NCBI GenBank assembly: GCA_024637215.1
Contig: JAGXFM010000069.1
Coordinates: forward strand, 1-41,437
From: Sulfuricurvum sp.
GTDB taxonomy: Bacteria; Campylobacterota; Campylobacteria; Campylobacterales; Sulfurimonadaceae
Direction: 5' to 3'
Length of the DNA stretch: 41,437 bases
The notes beneath the pieces are model-generated. The model was not told where the DNA came from, did not search any database, and worked only from the letters and a program-made list of their open reading frames with translations. Positions 25,477-34,833 of the stretch are shown in pieces. The position numbers and the translations under genes were made by a program. Within the stretch, counting starts at the first letter, position 1. Each line of letters begins with the position of its first letter.

Positions 25477-27853
25477 CCCCGACAATCTCGATGGCTGATT
25501 TTACCTCATCGGGAATATCACTCAAATCACGGTCGTAGTTTTTCTGAGGAATAAGGGCAAGTTTCATCCCCGCACGATGCGCCGCAATCAGCTTCTCTTT
25601 GAGTCCGCCGATAGGGAGAACATTTCCCGTGAGCGATACTTCACCCGTCATAGCGATATCGGCACGCACTTTTTTATTTGTGAGTATCGAAGCGATGACC
25701 GTTGACATCGCGATCCCCGCACTCGGGCCGTCTTTAGGGGTAGCCCCATCAGGAACGTGAATGTGCAAGTCAAAGCGTTTATACACTTCGCTCGCATCAA
25801 GCGGTATATCACTTTCTCTCTCAGCAGGACTTAGAGGGATAATCGAATGATCGACACTGATTTTCCCCTCATCGATCAATGTTTTGACGACGGAGAGGGC
25901 GATGCGGGCAGACTCTTTCATCACATCCCCCAAACTTCCCGTGAGCTGTAATACCCCTTTACCGTTGATACGGATTGCTTCGATCTTGAGTACATCTCCA
26001 CCCACTGCGGTCCACGCCAACCCGTTAACCACACCGATACGATCGATGTGATCGGTTCGATCAATCTCAAAAATAGTTTTTTCCAAGAAATCTTTGAGGT
26101 TTTTCAAACTTACCGTTACTTTTTGGGTACTCGGTTCTTCGAGGATCTTTTTCGCCGCTTTACGGACGATATCGGCGACACGGCGGCGGAGGTTACGAAC
26201 CCCCGCTTCCCGCGTATGCTTCTCGATCACTTCGGCCAATGCCGTTTTAGAGATAGAGAGCTCCGCCGTTTTAAGACCGTGTTTTTTCAACTCTTGGGGG
26301 ATCAAATACTGTTTGGCGATCTGAAACTTCTCCTGCGGCGTATAACTGCTGACCGAAATAAACTCCATACGATCGCGCAACGGTCCCGGAATCTGCCCCA
26401 CATCATTCGCGGTCGCGATGAAAATCGCTTTGGAAAGGTCAAGGTTAAAGTTGAGATAATAGTCTCTGAAATGGGTATTTTGCTCAGGATCGAGAATCTC
26501 CAACAATACCGCCGTCGGATCACCCCGATGTGATTTTGCCACCTTGTCAATCTCATCGAGAACGATGACGGGATTCATTTTTTTCGCTTCGATCACACCC
26601 TGCACGATACGCCCCGGCATTGCACCGATATAGGTACGTCGGTGCCCCCGCAATTCATTCACATCTTCCAGTCCGCCCAGTGCAATCCGCACGAGTGGAC
26701 GCTTTAGGGCTGTGGCAATAGAGTTAGCAAGAGAGGTTTTACCCACACCCGGAGGACCCGCAAAACATAGTATTGCCCCACGCCCCTCTTTATCGGCGAT
26801 ACCACGAAGCTCAAGGAGCTCTTTAACCGAGAAATACTCCAAGATACGCTCTTTTGGTTTTTTGAGAGAGAAGTGATCTTTGTTCAACTGATTCTCGACA
26901 TCGTGAATGTTGAGCGCTTTTTTCGCCTCTTCGCCGTAGGGAATCTCAAGCACCCATTCGAGGTACGTTTGGATCATCCCCGCATCGGCACTGTCGGGAT
27001 GCATTCGCGCAAAACGCTCTAACTGCTTGTTGATCTCTTTGTAGGCATCGGGATGCATTTTATCTTTTTTAGCATCGAGTTTTTTACGGAACTCCTCGAT
27101 CTCTTCATCACGGTGGGTATCGGTTCCCAGCTCTTTTTGAATCTGCTTGAGCTGTTCTTTGAGAAAATATTCTTTGTTCACTTTCTCAATGCGGGAGTGG
27201 ACTTTCGATCGGATCTCTTTTTGGAGTTTATTCGCTTCGGTCTCTTCAATCAGCTCATCAATCAGCATCAAAAACCGTTTTTCAGGGTCACGTTCGATAA
27301 AGAGCTTGTAAGCATTCTCTTTTTTGATCTTGATCGAGCTACAAATCAAATCGACAATACGGTTGTACTCGTGATTCTCTTCGATCGTTCGGAGCAAATC
27401 AGGGGGGAAATAGTTGCTTACTTGAGAGAGGGCACGCACTTTTTCACGCAACACTTCTAAAATCGCATCCATTTTGAGCTCATTCACCGCCATTGATGAG
27501 ATTAAATCGACATGAGCACGGAGTGGATTGTCATGCACCATCTCCGTAATGTGCCCGCGAGCAAGACCTTGAAACAGTACCTTGATTCGACCATCGGGCA
27601 AAACGACTTTACGCATAATGGAACCGATAACGCCGGCGTCATAGATCGAATCCCCTTCACGTTCCCCTTCATGCTCAGGTTTTACGGGGCAGACGATAAC
27701 AAGAGAATTATTCTCAATCGCTTCGGCTGCAGCGGCAATATTCTTTTCATCATTCAAAAAGAGGGGAGAAATCATAAACGGGTATAAAAAAAGCTCATCC
27801 TCCGCAATAACGGGTAAATTAGTCGGAAAAGAGCTATAATTACTAAGTTGCAT
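25430..27853 (-). CDS. lon: ATP-dependent protease Lon
   Basis: Lon is the cytoplasmic AAA+ protease that removes damaged and regulatory proteins. The 807-residue sequence has the N-terminal substrate domain, the coiled-coil region with EYFLKEQLKQIQKELG, Walker A GPPGVGKTSLA, Walker B VIVLDEIDKV and sensor region FIATAND. In the protease domain the catalytic Ser lies in PKDGPSAGIAM and the Lys in GGLKEKLIAAHRAG. Length is normal for the family. It follows bamD by 17 bases with AGGA before its ATG. No heat-shock promoter is obvious. Its 3' end overlaps tilS by 47 bases. Confidence 0.97.
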   Translation of the reverse strand: MQLSNYSSFPTNLPVIAEDELFLYPFMISPLFLNDEKNIAAAAEAIENNSLVIVCPVKPEHEGEREGDSIYDAGVIGSIMRKVVLPDGRIKVLFQGLARGHITEMVHDNPLRAHVDLISSMAVNELKMDAILEVLREKVRALSQVSNYFPPDLLRTIEENHEYNRIVDLICSSIKIKKENAYKLFIERDPEKRFLMLIDELIEETEANKLQKEIRSKVHSRIEKVNKEYFLKEQLKQIQKELGTDTHRDEEIEEFRKKLDAKKDKMHPDAYKEINKQLERFARMHPDSADAGMIQTYLEWVLEIPYGEEAKKALNIHDVENQLNKDHFSLKKPKERILEYFSVKELLELRGIADKEGRGAILCFAGPPGVGKTSLANSIATALKRPLVRIALGGLEDVNELRGHRRTYIGAMPGRIVQGVIEAKKMNPVIVLDEIDKVAKSHRGDPTAVLLEILDPEQNTHFRDYYLNFNLDLSKAIFIATANDVGQIPGPLRDRMEFISVSSYTPQEKFQIAKQYLIPQELKKHGLKTAELSISKTALAEVIEKHTREAGVRNLRRRVADIVRKAAKKILEEPSTQKVTVSLKNLKDFLEKTIFEIDRTDHIDRIGVVNGLAWTAVGGDVLKIEAIRINGKGVLQLTGSLGDVMKESARIALSVVKTLIDEGKISVDHSIIPLSPAERESDIPLDASEVYKRFDLHIHVPDGATPKDGPSAGIAMSTVIASILTNKKVRADIAMTGEVSLTGNVLPIGGLKEKLIAAHRAGMKLALIPQKNYDRDLSDIPDEVKSAIEIVGVSRIEEVLERLLIDG

Positions 27854-27870
27854 TGAAATAAATCCTATTT

Positions 27871-28587
27871 TTATTTACTTTCGTTGTCGTCCATCGATAT
27901 AACGTTTCGAGTTTGCGGAATGAGAAATTCATACCAGCTGCTGCTGCCGTCTCCCTCAAACATCTCTTTATACCATGCAATATCTGCATGTACAACTTCT
28001 TTAGGATCAATCCACGTTACCGGAGCCATTGCACGGTAGTAGCCGGCTCCTTTGGGTTTACCTAAACGCTCATACAATTGTGCGATTTGTTCATTTAAAA
28101 CCCCGCGTGCCAATTGCAATTGTGTTTCCATCGAATGAACCAACGGCAAATAGATTGAATAAGGGTAATTTACTTTAAACGTATCAACCCCTTTTAGTGT
28201 TTCATCAATCAACCCTTGGTCACGTCCCGGATTAGGAAGTGCTAAAAATTTCGCTTTAATTTTTAAAAATTCTGCATATTCACGTCCCTCAGGGGTAGCA
28301 TAGCGGCGAATATATTCATCTAAAAAATGCTCCGCCAATAGATACTCTTCATGTGCCATATGGGCTTGTGCCATGATCATCGTGGCTTCCGATAAAAAAG
28401 GTGAACTGATGTGTTCGCTTTGGAGTGAGCTAAAATAGCTGTCCGCTTTTTCCAAATTTCCGTTAGAAACCGAACTCACCATCTTTTCATACCAATATTC
28501 CGCAGGTTTATTATACTCTTCGAGATCTTTACCGCATCCGCTAAGGAGAATGAGTGCCGTCATTGCGATGAACCATGTTCTAATCAT
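27871..28587 (-). CDS. bamD: Outer membrane assembly lipoprotein BamD
   Basis: BamD is the essential lipoprotein partner of BamA in outer-membrane protein insertion. The 238-residue protein has a lipoprotein signal (FIAMTALILLSGC) with Cys18 as the lipidated residue. TPR-like helices follow (NLEKADSYFSSLQSEH, EEYLLAEHFLDEYIRRY). The BamD pattern is EAEYWYEKA-like here: KPAEYWYEKMVSS. The bamD-lon pair facing fliW-proC is, as I recall, the same order as in Campylobacter jejuni, supporting the call. The promoter side faces fliW across 130 bases. Confidence 0.9.
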   Translation of the reverse strand: MIRTWFIAMTALILLSGCGKDLEEYNKPAEYWYEKMVSSVSNGNLEKADSYFSSLQSEHISSPFLSEATMIMAQAHMAHEEYLLAEHFLDEYIRRYATPEGREYAEFLKIKAKFLALPNPGRDQGLIDETLKGVDTFKVNYPYSIYLPLVHSMETQLQLARGVLNEQIAQLYERLGKPKGAGYYRAMAPVTWIDPKEVVHADIAWYKEMFEGDGSSSWYEFLIPQTRNVISMDDNESK

Positions 28588-28658
28588 TGATAAACCCTAC
28601 GCTATTTTGAAATTATGAGCTATTTTACCGTAAAGAGATTAAACACCCCTGCAAAAGG

Positions 28659-28688
28659 TTGAAACTTTTTACTTTGATGTGTTAAAAT
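28659..28688 (+). promoter_or_regulatory. Promoter of fliW-proC
   Basis: TTGAAA (28659-28664) and TAAAAT (28683-28688) are 18 bases apart. The fliW ATG follows 29 bases later with AGAAGG at 28707-28712. The boxes are close to the sigma-70 consensus. I saw no flagellar sigma-28 or sigma-54 pattern. Confidence 0.6.
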
Positions 28689-28717
28689 CAGACCATCAAT
28701 GATAGAAGAAGGTAGTT

Positions 28718-29107
28718 ATGCAGTTTGATTTAAAACTTCCCCTGCTCGGTTTCGATGCAGTCTCGAAGATGGAGCTCCAAAAAATCGATGAAATTTTTTT
28801 ACGTCTGGAAAGTATCGGAGAAGGGCCCTCTTTTACCCTCATCAACCCTTTTGCACTGCGCGAATACTCTTTTGATATCCCCTCTTCCCTTCAAGCATTG
28901 ATGGGAATTACTCCTCAGAGTAATCTTCTAATCTATAATATTATGATTTTACAAACACCGATCGAAAAATCAACGGTTAATTTTGTCGCTCCCCTTATTT
29001 TCAACACCGATAATCAGACCATGGCACAAATCATCATTGACAACCGTGCCGATTTCGGAATAGCCGAACCGATTAAAAATTATCTTAAGGGCCCAGATGA
29101 TGTCTAA
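28718..29107 (+). CDS. fliW: Flagellar assembly factor FliW (CsrA antagonist)
   Basis: FliW binds flagellin and the RNA-binding regulator CsrA, coupling flagellin amount to its own translation. The 129-residue protein shows the family layout: MQFDLKLPLLGF, the middle segment GPSFTLINPFALREYSFDIP, ITPQSNLLIYNIMIL and FVAPLIFNTDNQTMAQIII. Length is normal. No csrA or flagellin gene is in the window. It overlaps proC by 11 bases, so the two are co-transcribed. The bamD/fliW/proC arrangement matches Campylobacter from memory. Confidence 0.93.
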   Translation: MQFDLKLPLLGFDAVSKMELQKIDEIFLRLESIGEGPSFTLINPFALREYSFDIPSSLQALMGITPQSNLLIYNIMILQTPIEKSTVNFVAPLIFNTDNQTMAQIIIDNRADFGIAEPIKNYLKGPDDV

Positions 29108-29861
29108 ATCGATCACTTTTATCGGTAACGGCAAAATGGCACTTGCCCTTGCAAAAGGGCTTTGCAAAACCCATTCCATCGAAGTGGTCGGACGAACGCA
29201 AGCCTCAATGGATAACTTTGAGACAGCATTAGGTATTTCGATCACTAAAACCCTCTATACAGAAGCGACTATCACTCAAAAAAATATTCTCTTATGCGTC
29301 AAACCGGCAAATTTAAAAGAAGTGGCTTCTTTGTTAAAAGGAAAAGCGTCCACCCTTTATTCTCTCCTTGCGGGAACCACTTTAGAATCTCTCAAAGCAA
29401 TCAATGCAGATCATTACTGCCGTGCTATGCCTAATCTCGCAGCCGAAGTAGGACTATCCATGACCTCTTTGGTTGGTGATAACGCAACTGCAGAAGATGC
29501 ACTTTCACTTTTCGGCACCATAGGGAAAACTCTTTGGCTGGGTAGTGAAAAAGAGCTTGATATCGCTACGGCATTAGCAGGAAGCGGACCGGCTTATTTA
29601 GCGCTTATTGCTGAAGCATTTTGTGATGGAGCCGTTCGTGAAGGGCTAAAACGTGATGATGCCATGGTTTTAATGCGAGGTCTTTTCGAAGGATTTGGAA
29701 AACTGATTCAAACAACCCATCCCGCTCTTTTAAAAGACAATGTGATGAGTCCCGGCGGAACAACTGCCGCAGGCTACGGAGCCTTGGAAAAAGGGAAAGT
29801 TCGTGAGGGGTGTATGGAAGCCATTCATGCCGCCTACACTCGTGCTAAAGAGATGAAATAA
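29097..29861 (+). CDS. proC: Pyrroline-5-carboxylate reductase
   Basis: ProC reduces pyrroline-5-carboxylate to proline with NAD(P)H. The 254-residue sequence begins with the Rossmann motif ITFIGNGKMALALAKGL. It contains LLCVKPANLKEV and CRAMPNLAAEVGLSM, then the C-terminal signatures ALAGSGPAYLALIAEAF and VMSPGGTTAAGYGALE. These are diagnostic. Two adjacent ATGs (29097 and 29100) are possible; AAGG at 29087-29090 fits either. It overlaps fliW and converges on the PilO-like gene 7 bases away. Confidence 0.96.
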   Translation: MMSKSITFIGNGKMALALAKGLCKTHSIEVVGRTQASMDNFETALGISITKTLYTEATITQKNILLCVKPANLKEVASLLKGKASTLYSLLAGTTLESLKAINADHYCRAMPNLAAEVGLSMTSLVGDNATAEDALSLFGTIGKTLWLGSEKELDIATALAGSGPAYLALIAEAFCDGAVREGLKRDDAMVLMRGLFEGFGKLIQTTHPALLKDNVMSPGGTTAAGYGALEKGKVREGCMEAIHAAYTRAKEMK

Positions 29862-29867
29862 TCTCCC

Positions 29868-30512
29868 TTAATGCTGTGAGACTTCCACTTCCTTAGCTTT
29901 TTGCGGCTCAAAAGGTGAGATCACTTCAGGTGCTTCTGGTGCAACCTTTTCACTTTTCGGTACAGGTTTGCTTTTCTCATTGCCTTTGTTTGGCATCTCT
30001 TTTTCCGATGGTTTATTATGTACTTTCATCGTAAAACTTGAGCGAATTTTATCACCGTCTCTCACAAAATGGATCGGAAAATTGACACCGATGACCCATT
30101 CACTTTGATTAATGTTTTCAAGAAAGTTATAAAAACTTTGCGGTGACGTTATTTTAGAGGTCGCATTAACCTCATATACCTTAAAAGTTCCATTGCTATC
30201 AAGTGTCGTCACTTCCGTCAAAAAGAGATCCGTAAACTCTTTTTTATAAAGACGTTCAAATCGATCCGGATTAAACATCGTATCAAAAGCACCGATGATA
30301 TGACGATTTTGTGCTTTTAGATCTTGAAGGCGATTATACGTATTGTCATATCGATTTTGAGCAAGTTCTAATTGTTGAAACTCTTTTTTACTGTCCAACC
30401 GAAGCGATCGATATTCTTTCCCTTTCGGGATCAAAAACAAAAATGAAAATGCAACAACTCCAATGAGTAAAAGAAGTGAGAGTATTACGACATAAAGTGT
30501 TTGACGGTTCAT
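29868..30512 (-). CDS. PilO-like filament assembly protein
   Basis: This 214-residue protein has one N-terminal membrane helix (LYVVILSLLLLIGVVAFSFLF), a coiled-coil stretch (about 38-70) and a small periplasmic alpha/beta domain (SPQSFYNFLENINQSEW, FPIHFVRDGDKIRSSFTMKV). It ends in a Pro/Glu/Lys-rich tail. That layout and its place after PilM- and PilN-like genes point to the PilO/GspM group, which forms the inner-membrane alignment complex of type IV pili or type II secretion. Sequence similarity to PilO is not obvious by eye, so the call rests on architecture and context. The start overlaps the previous stop by four bases (ATGA). Confidence 0.6.
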   Translation of the reverse strand: MNRQTLYVVILSLLLLIGVVAFSFLFLIPKGKEYRSLRLDSKKEFQQLELAQNRYDNTYNRLQDLKAQNRHIIGAFDTMFNPDRFERLYKKEFTDLFLTEVTTLDSNGTFKVYEVNATSKITSPQSFYNFLENINQSEWVIGVNFPIHFVRDGDKIRSSFTMKVHNKPSEKEMPNKGNEKSKPVPKSEKVAPEAPEVISPFEPQKAKEVEVSQH

Positions 30513-31033
30513 TGGTTCTCTTCTTTGCTCTCATCATCTAAGTAATTGGTGGAAACGAACTGATACCATCCATTTTCAATCGGATAAAAGCTTGTATAGG
30601 TACGATGGAAAATAGACCGTAGCGGAGCATGCAGCATATATTCATACGTATCTTTATTGGGTGTCGTTCCGTAAAGAATCAGTGATTTTGATTCTAATTC
30701 AGCTCGAGAAAGGGTAATATCTTCCGGTACAAGATCAAAAAGATTACGGATACTCTCTTTCATCACCGTATTCTCTGTTGTCACCTGTTCGGCTATTTTT
30801 GCTTCCACTTCTATCGTTTTTATTTGCTCTTCCATCTCTATAATGGAGTTCTGTAACGATTTCTCTTTTTGTGCTACATTTTGACGCTCATGCGAAAAAT
30901 CATATGTTTTATACCCCAAAAAGGTATAGGTTCCCACAAGCATAGCAATGGTTACAATAAAAAAGAAAAGGACAAGACGTAATTCACCGCTAATTAATCT
31001 TTTAGGACGGGGGGTAATAAAACTGTGTTTCAC
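30509..31033 (-). CDS. PilN-like filament assembly protein
   Basis: This 174-residue protein has a short basic cytoplasmic start (MKHSFITPRPKRL), one membrane helix (LRLVLFFFIVTIAMLVGTYTF), a coiled coil (about 48-95) and a small C-terminal periplasmic domain. This is the layout of PilN and the GspL periplasmic part. It lies between PilM-like and PilO-like genes with four-base overlaps at both ends, the classical pilMNO order. The PilN family signature near the N-terminus (LLPWR-like) is not present, so it is either divergent or a competence-type (Cts) variant. Confidence 0.58.
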   Translation of the reverse strand: MKHSFITPRPKRLISGELRLVLFFFIVTIAMLVGTYTFLGYKTYDFSHERQNVAQKEKSLQNSIIEMEEQIKTIEVEAKIAEQVTTENTVMKESIRNLFDLVPEDITLSRAELESKSLILYGTTPNKDTYEYMLHAPLRSIFHRTYTSFYPIENGWYQFVSTNYLDDESKEENQ

Positions 31034-32067
31034 ATCCCCTCCTCTTCCGCCATGGCTAGCGCAATAACCTCTTCGGTCAAATCAATATGCCGAATCGATA
31101 CATTTAAAAAAAGTTCCTCTTCAAGATAACTCTTCAGCTCTTCCCCACTGCCATAAGCATCTGCAATATAAACGGTCTCTACAAAGCGATTCTGGCATAG
31201 TTCTCCCGCATAAAAACGTACTAATGTACGCTGAATCAACTCAAATCGGTAATAATCGCTATTAAATTGGTCCATCTCATGTTTAATATCACTGCCACGA
31301 GGAGAACTAATCCGTTTTTCTTCATAAGTCGGTTCATCTTCACTGAATTCCGCAATCTCTTCAAGGGTATCCAAATCTTCAATATCACTCAAATCATCCA
31401 ACTCATCAAGAATATCCAAATCATCAAGAGATTCGATATCATCGAGGCTTATCCCTTTTTCAGCTTCATCTTCTTCTTTGATTCCAGCCGTAAAATCGAC
31501 ACTGTTATTATCCTCTTCGATGGATAATGTATTTTTCTCATTCATTGGATAATGATGGGCATATTCAAGCTTTCCATTCTCAAATATTGCAATACTAAAT
31601 GAATCTTTTTGGGCCAAAGCATAGAGGGCGAATCCCTCTTTAATCTTATCTGCAAAAAAGTGTTCTATAACGGAAAAAGGGGAGAAAATGAAATCGAGCC
31701 CAATTTTCTTATACTCTTTTTCCAAAGTATTTATCCCTCGCATCGAACTGTATAAAAGCCATTTTTCATTGCGACAAATCGTTTTTGTACCGCTAAGATC
31801 TTCCATCATTTCTGCACTGTGGTGTGAGCATCCGGAAAGTGCCCCCTGCTTTGGTTCAGGATTTAAAAGTGCCACGTAATGCAACGGAGATTCTTCAAAA
31901 TACTTGCGGATAAATAAAAAGAGGTCTTCATACGAAGATCCTCCCTCAAAATGTCGGCTCTCTTTGTAAAGAACTTTTTTTTGCTTTTTCGCAACGATAC
32001 GAACATCGTACGCTTCTCCATCATGGACAATAGCGATAAAGATTTTTCGGTATAACCGCGCTAGCAC
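31030..32067 (-). CDS. PilM/GspL-like ASKHA-fold protein with acidic insertion
   Basis: This 345-residue cytoplasmic protein has beta-strand patterns of the actin-like PilM/GspL fold: IFIAIVHDGEAYDVRIVA near the N-terminus, FALYALAQKDSFSIAIFENG in the middle and ETVYIADAYGSGEELKSYL near the end. An acidic low-complexity stretch (about 183-251) has near-repeats such as SLDDIESLDDLDILDELDDL. It is probably unstructured or a docking segment. The gene overlaps the recombinase gene by 7 bases and the PilN-like gene by 4. PilM is expected to recruit the assembly complex and motor at the inner membrane; here this is inferred from fold and order. Confidence 0.6.
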   Translation of the reverse strand: MLARLYRKIFIAIVHDGEAYDVRIVAKKQKKVLYKESRHFEGGSSYEDLFLFIRKYFEESPLHYVALLNPEPKQGALSGCSHHSAEMMEDLSGTKTICRNEKWLLYSSMRGINTLEKEYKKIGLDFIFSPFSVIEHFFADKIKEGFALYALAQKDSFSIAIFENGKLEYAHHYPMNEKNTLSIEEDNNSVDFTAGIKEEDEAEKGISLDDIESLDDLDILDELDDLSDIEDLDTLEEIAEFSEDEPTYEEKRISSPRGSDIKHEMDQFNSDYYRFELIQRTLVRFYAGELCQNRFVETVYIADAYGSGEELKSYLEEELFLNVSIRHIDLTEEVIALAMAEEEGM

Positions 32068-32906
32068 TTAGAGTCCTCATGAGTTTGGCATAATGGATGC
32101 GATTGAAGGTAATGATCCATTTTTAGAGCATTTCCCAATTTAGTATAAATCTGTGTTGTGGCCATGCTCGCATGACCTAATAATTCGCTAACATCGGCAA
32201 TTCGAGCCCCGTTGTTTAACAATTCTGTTGCATATGTATGACGCAATTGATGTGGGGTCACTTTGAGTCCAACCTTTGCGAATGCCTTAATAATGGTATA
32301 TCTTAGACTATTTTCGCTTAATTTTTCACCTTTATCCTCAAATACATACTCTCGTGAGGGATTGCCGCGAAGATAATTTTCTATCATCATACTTATAGAC
32401 TCTAGCATCGGTATATCTCTCTCTTTAGAACCTTTCCCGCGAATACGCGCCCATCCGTTATCGATGTCACTGATGCGTAAATGAGAGAGTTCAGAGATTC
32501 GAAGCCCCATTGTATAAAGAAGCGTAATCGCTAATGCCGCCAAAGGTTCAGCATGTTGGAGCGCATGATTAATTTGTTCATCCGTAATCGGTTTAGGTAG
32601 AGTTTTTGGGATTTTAATACTTTCATCACCGGATAAAATGAGACTCTTTCCCTCTCTGCGGAGGTATTTGACAAAACTTCGTATAGCACTAAGTTTAGCG
32701 GCAATCGTTTTGGCTTTTAAATGGGCGATTTTAAGACGTAACGGCATTAAATTAATACTTACCTCCTCGGACATCGTATCGATTTCTGCCAAATGGAGCA
32801 TTTCATCAATCGCATCATGATAACTTCGTATCGTAAGGGGAGAATAGCCGGCAATTGCATCGAGATATTTTAAAAATGCTTCTTTTGCACTGAAAAGTTC
32901 ATTCAT
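32061..32906 (-). CDS. Xer-type tyrosine recombinase
   Basis: This 281-residue protein is a complete tyrosine recombinase. The N-terminal core-binding domain covers about 1-100 (FLKYLDAIAGYSPLTIRSY). The catalytic set is present: Arg in TMGLRISELSHL, Lys in GKGSKERDIPM, HxxR in TPHQLRHTYATELL, His in ELLGHASMATTQ and Tyr in QIYTKL. Length fits XerC/XerD better than the longer (about 355 residue) XerH of Helicobacter and Campylobacter. It sits in a run of housekeeping genes with no attachment site or phage genes near, so it may be the chromosome-dimer recombinase. Its target site is not visible here. Confidence 0.88.
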   Translation of the reverse strand: MNELFSAKEAFLKYLDAIAGYSPLTIRSYHDAIDEMLHLAEIDTMSEEVSINLMPLRLKIAHLKAKTIAAKLSAIRSFVKYLRREGKSLILSGDESIKIPKTLPKPITDEQINHALQHAEPLAALAITLLYTMGLRISELSHLRISDIDNGWARIRGKGSKERDIPMLESISMMIENYLRGNPSREYVFEDKGEKLSENSLRYTIIKAFAKVGLKVTPHQLRHTYATELLNNGARIADVSELLGHASMATTQIYTKLGNALKMDHYLQSHPLCQTHEDSKC

Positions 32907-32918
32907 ATTTGAAACTCC

Positions 32919-33563
32919 CTAAAATGCATGCTCCATGAGCTTTGCTTTAATAAGTGCTTTTGCCGCTTCCATTTCCAATCCGTCAAGATCAATCGGTTCC
33001 GAAGTATAAAAATCAAGGGTTCCAAACGGTTTGGGAACGGTAAAGCGATCCCAACTCGGAAGCTGCCAATAGCGTGAGGGGACGCAGCTGTAGACAATAA
33101 CTTTTGCTTTGCGCTTCTGAGCCATAATTACTACGCCGTCACTCATCTCATGACGAGGCCCTTTAGGCCCATCAGGTGTAATACCGATATCATACCCTTC
33201 TGAAAGTGATTTAAGCCCTTGAATTAATACTTTTGCCCCACCGCGTGTCGTTGAGCCGTGAATGGTTCCCAGTCTAAAATAACGCATAATTCGGGCAATA
33301 ATTTGACCGTCAAAATGATCGGAAATCAGGACATTCGCTTTAGGTGCTTTGCGGAATTGGTAATAAAGATACGGCTGCATCAATAAGTCACCGTGCCAAA
33401 AAGCAAAAATAACCGGTTCGGTGGGGATTGTTTGAGGAAGATGAAACCGTTTCGTATTTGTGAAATAAATAAGGCGAATCAGAAAGGTTCCGATAGGGGG
33501 GATAAACCACAACGCAAGCTTGCGAAGAAGCTCTTTACGCAATGATCTCTCCATACTGGACAT
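32919..33563 (-). CDS. DUF374 lysophospholipid acyltransferase-like protein
   Basis: This 214-residue protein has a hydrophobic N-terminal segment ([19 protein letters not shown]) and the DUF374 acyltransferase-like motifs: [11 protein letters not shown] with the His/Asp pair, [25 protein letters not shown] and the highly conserved [14 protein letters not shown]. Proteins of this group are linked to lipid A or outer-membrane acylation; the substrate is unknown. ATG 33563 has AGAGG 9 bases upstream and gives a 29-base overlap with miaB. As I recall, the same neighbour order (DUF374, miaB, HP0268-like, nusA) occurs in Campylobacter jejuni. Confidence 0.87.
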   Translation of the reverse strand: MSSMERSLRKELLRKLALWFIPPIGTFLIRLIYFTNTKRFHLPQTIPTEPVIFAFWHGDLLMQPYLYYQFRKAPKANVLISDHFDGQIIARIMRYFRLGTIHGSTTRGGAKVLIQGLKSLSEGYDIGITPDGPKGPRHEMSDGVVIMAQKRKAKVIVYSCVPSRYWQLPSWDRFTVPKPFGTLDFYTSEPIDLDGLEMEAAKALIKAKLMEHAF

Positions 33564-34833
33564 TACGCGAAACCTCTGTAATTTTTACTTGCGCAATTTT
33601 ACCCAGCCATTCCTCGCTTCCTTTAACTTTAACCGAGAGATTATTATCACTCCGACCTGCGACATGTCCACTCTCACGCAGCTCTTCAAAATAAACTTCA
33701 ACGACCTTACCTAAATTAACCGACTTCATCTCATCAAGTATTTCATCATGGCGTGCTTGAAGTCTGTTGAGCCGTTCTGAACCTATTTCTGAGTCAATCT
33801 CCTCCATCTTTTCAGCCTCAGTCAACGGGCGTGGAGAATATTTAAAACTAAAAAGCTGCTCAAACCGAACTTGATTAAGTACATCCATCGTCTCTTCGAA
33901 ATCCTCAGCGCTCTCACCGGGGAAGGCGACGATAATATCGGTACTAATACTCACATCAGGAACCATCTCACGCAATTTGCGTGCACGGTTGAGAAACCAC
34001 TCTTTTGTGTATCCCCGTTTCATCGCTTTAAGAATATCACTCGATCCGCTTTGAAGCGGCATGTGCATTGATTTGCAAATTTTCGGATTGCGGGCAAACT
34101 CTTCGATAAACTCATCGTCCATGTGGAGCGGATGGGGAGAGGTAAACCGGATACGCTCCAGTCCCTCCACCGCACTCACACGACGAAGAAGCTCCGTAAA
34201 ATTTATTTTTTCATTTTCTGCTGAAAAACGGCGACCGTAGTTGTTGACGTTTTGACCGAGTAAAAAAACCTCTTTCGCTCCGTTTTCAACCGCTTTACGT
34301 ACTTCGGCAACGATCAAATCAGCCGGAATAGAGATCTCGTCTCCTCGGGTTTTAGGGACAATACAAAACGTACACTGTTTGTCACACCCGATAGAAATAT
34401 TGATGTAGGCTTTATAAGGGCTGCTGCGGAAATCTTTAAAGGCAAACTGCGATTCGTCGTAATCAATCTCGATCTCAACTGCACGATCGCGGTGCAGTAC
34501 ATCCGCGATTTTGGAAACATTACGGGCACCGAGGACAAAATTAACATACGGAGCGCGCTTGATAATCTCTTTACCCAAATGAGACGCCGTGCATCCGCAT
34601 ACACCAATTTTGGCATCGGGTTTTTTAAGCTTGTTAAAAACCCCAAGTTCGGAGAAGAGTTTGTGTACCGGCTTTTCACGAACCGAGCAGGTATTGATCA
34701 AAATCAGATCGGCAGAACTCGCGTCATCGGTAAGTTCATACCCTTCACGAGCATTCAACTCTGCGATCATATGCTCAGAATCACGCACATTCATGGCGCA
34801 TCCAAGCGTTTCGATAAAGAGTTTTTTAGACAT
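33535..34833 (-). CDS. miaB: tRNA-2-methylthio-N6-dimethylallyladenosine synthase
   Basis: MiaB is the radical-SAM enzyme that adds the methylthio group to i6A37 of tRNAs reading UNN codons. The 432-residue protein begins with [15 protein letters not shown], then [14 protein letters not shown] and [14 protein letters not shown] carry the three N-terminal cluster Cys residues. The radical-SAM motif is [17 protein letters not shown]. The C-terminal TRAM domain is about 370-432. CAMNVRDSE in place of the RimO motif identifies MiaB. The start shares one base with the HP0268-like stop (TAATG). Confidence 0.96.
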   Translation of the reverse strand: MSKKLFIETLGCAMNVRDSEHMIAELNAREGYELTDDASSADLILINTCSVREKPVHKLFSELGVFNKLKKPDAKIGVCGCTASHLGKEIIKRAPYVNFVLGARNVSKIADVLHRDRAVEIEIDYDESQFAFKDFRSSPYKAYINISIGCDKQCTFCIVPKTRGDEISIPADLIVAEVRKAVENGAKEVFLLGQNVNNYGRRFSAENEKINFTELLRRVSAVEGLERIRFTSPHPLHMDDEFIEEFARNPKICKSMHMPLQSGSSDILKAMKRGYTKEWFLNRARKLREMVPDVSISTDIIVAFPGESAEDFEETMDVLNQVRFEQLFSFKYSPRPLTEAEKMEEIDSEIGSERLNRLQARHDEILDEMKSVNLGKVVEVYFEELRESGHVAGRSDNNLSVKVKGSEEWLGKIAQVKITEVSRNVQYGEIIA

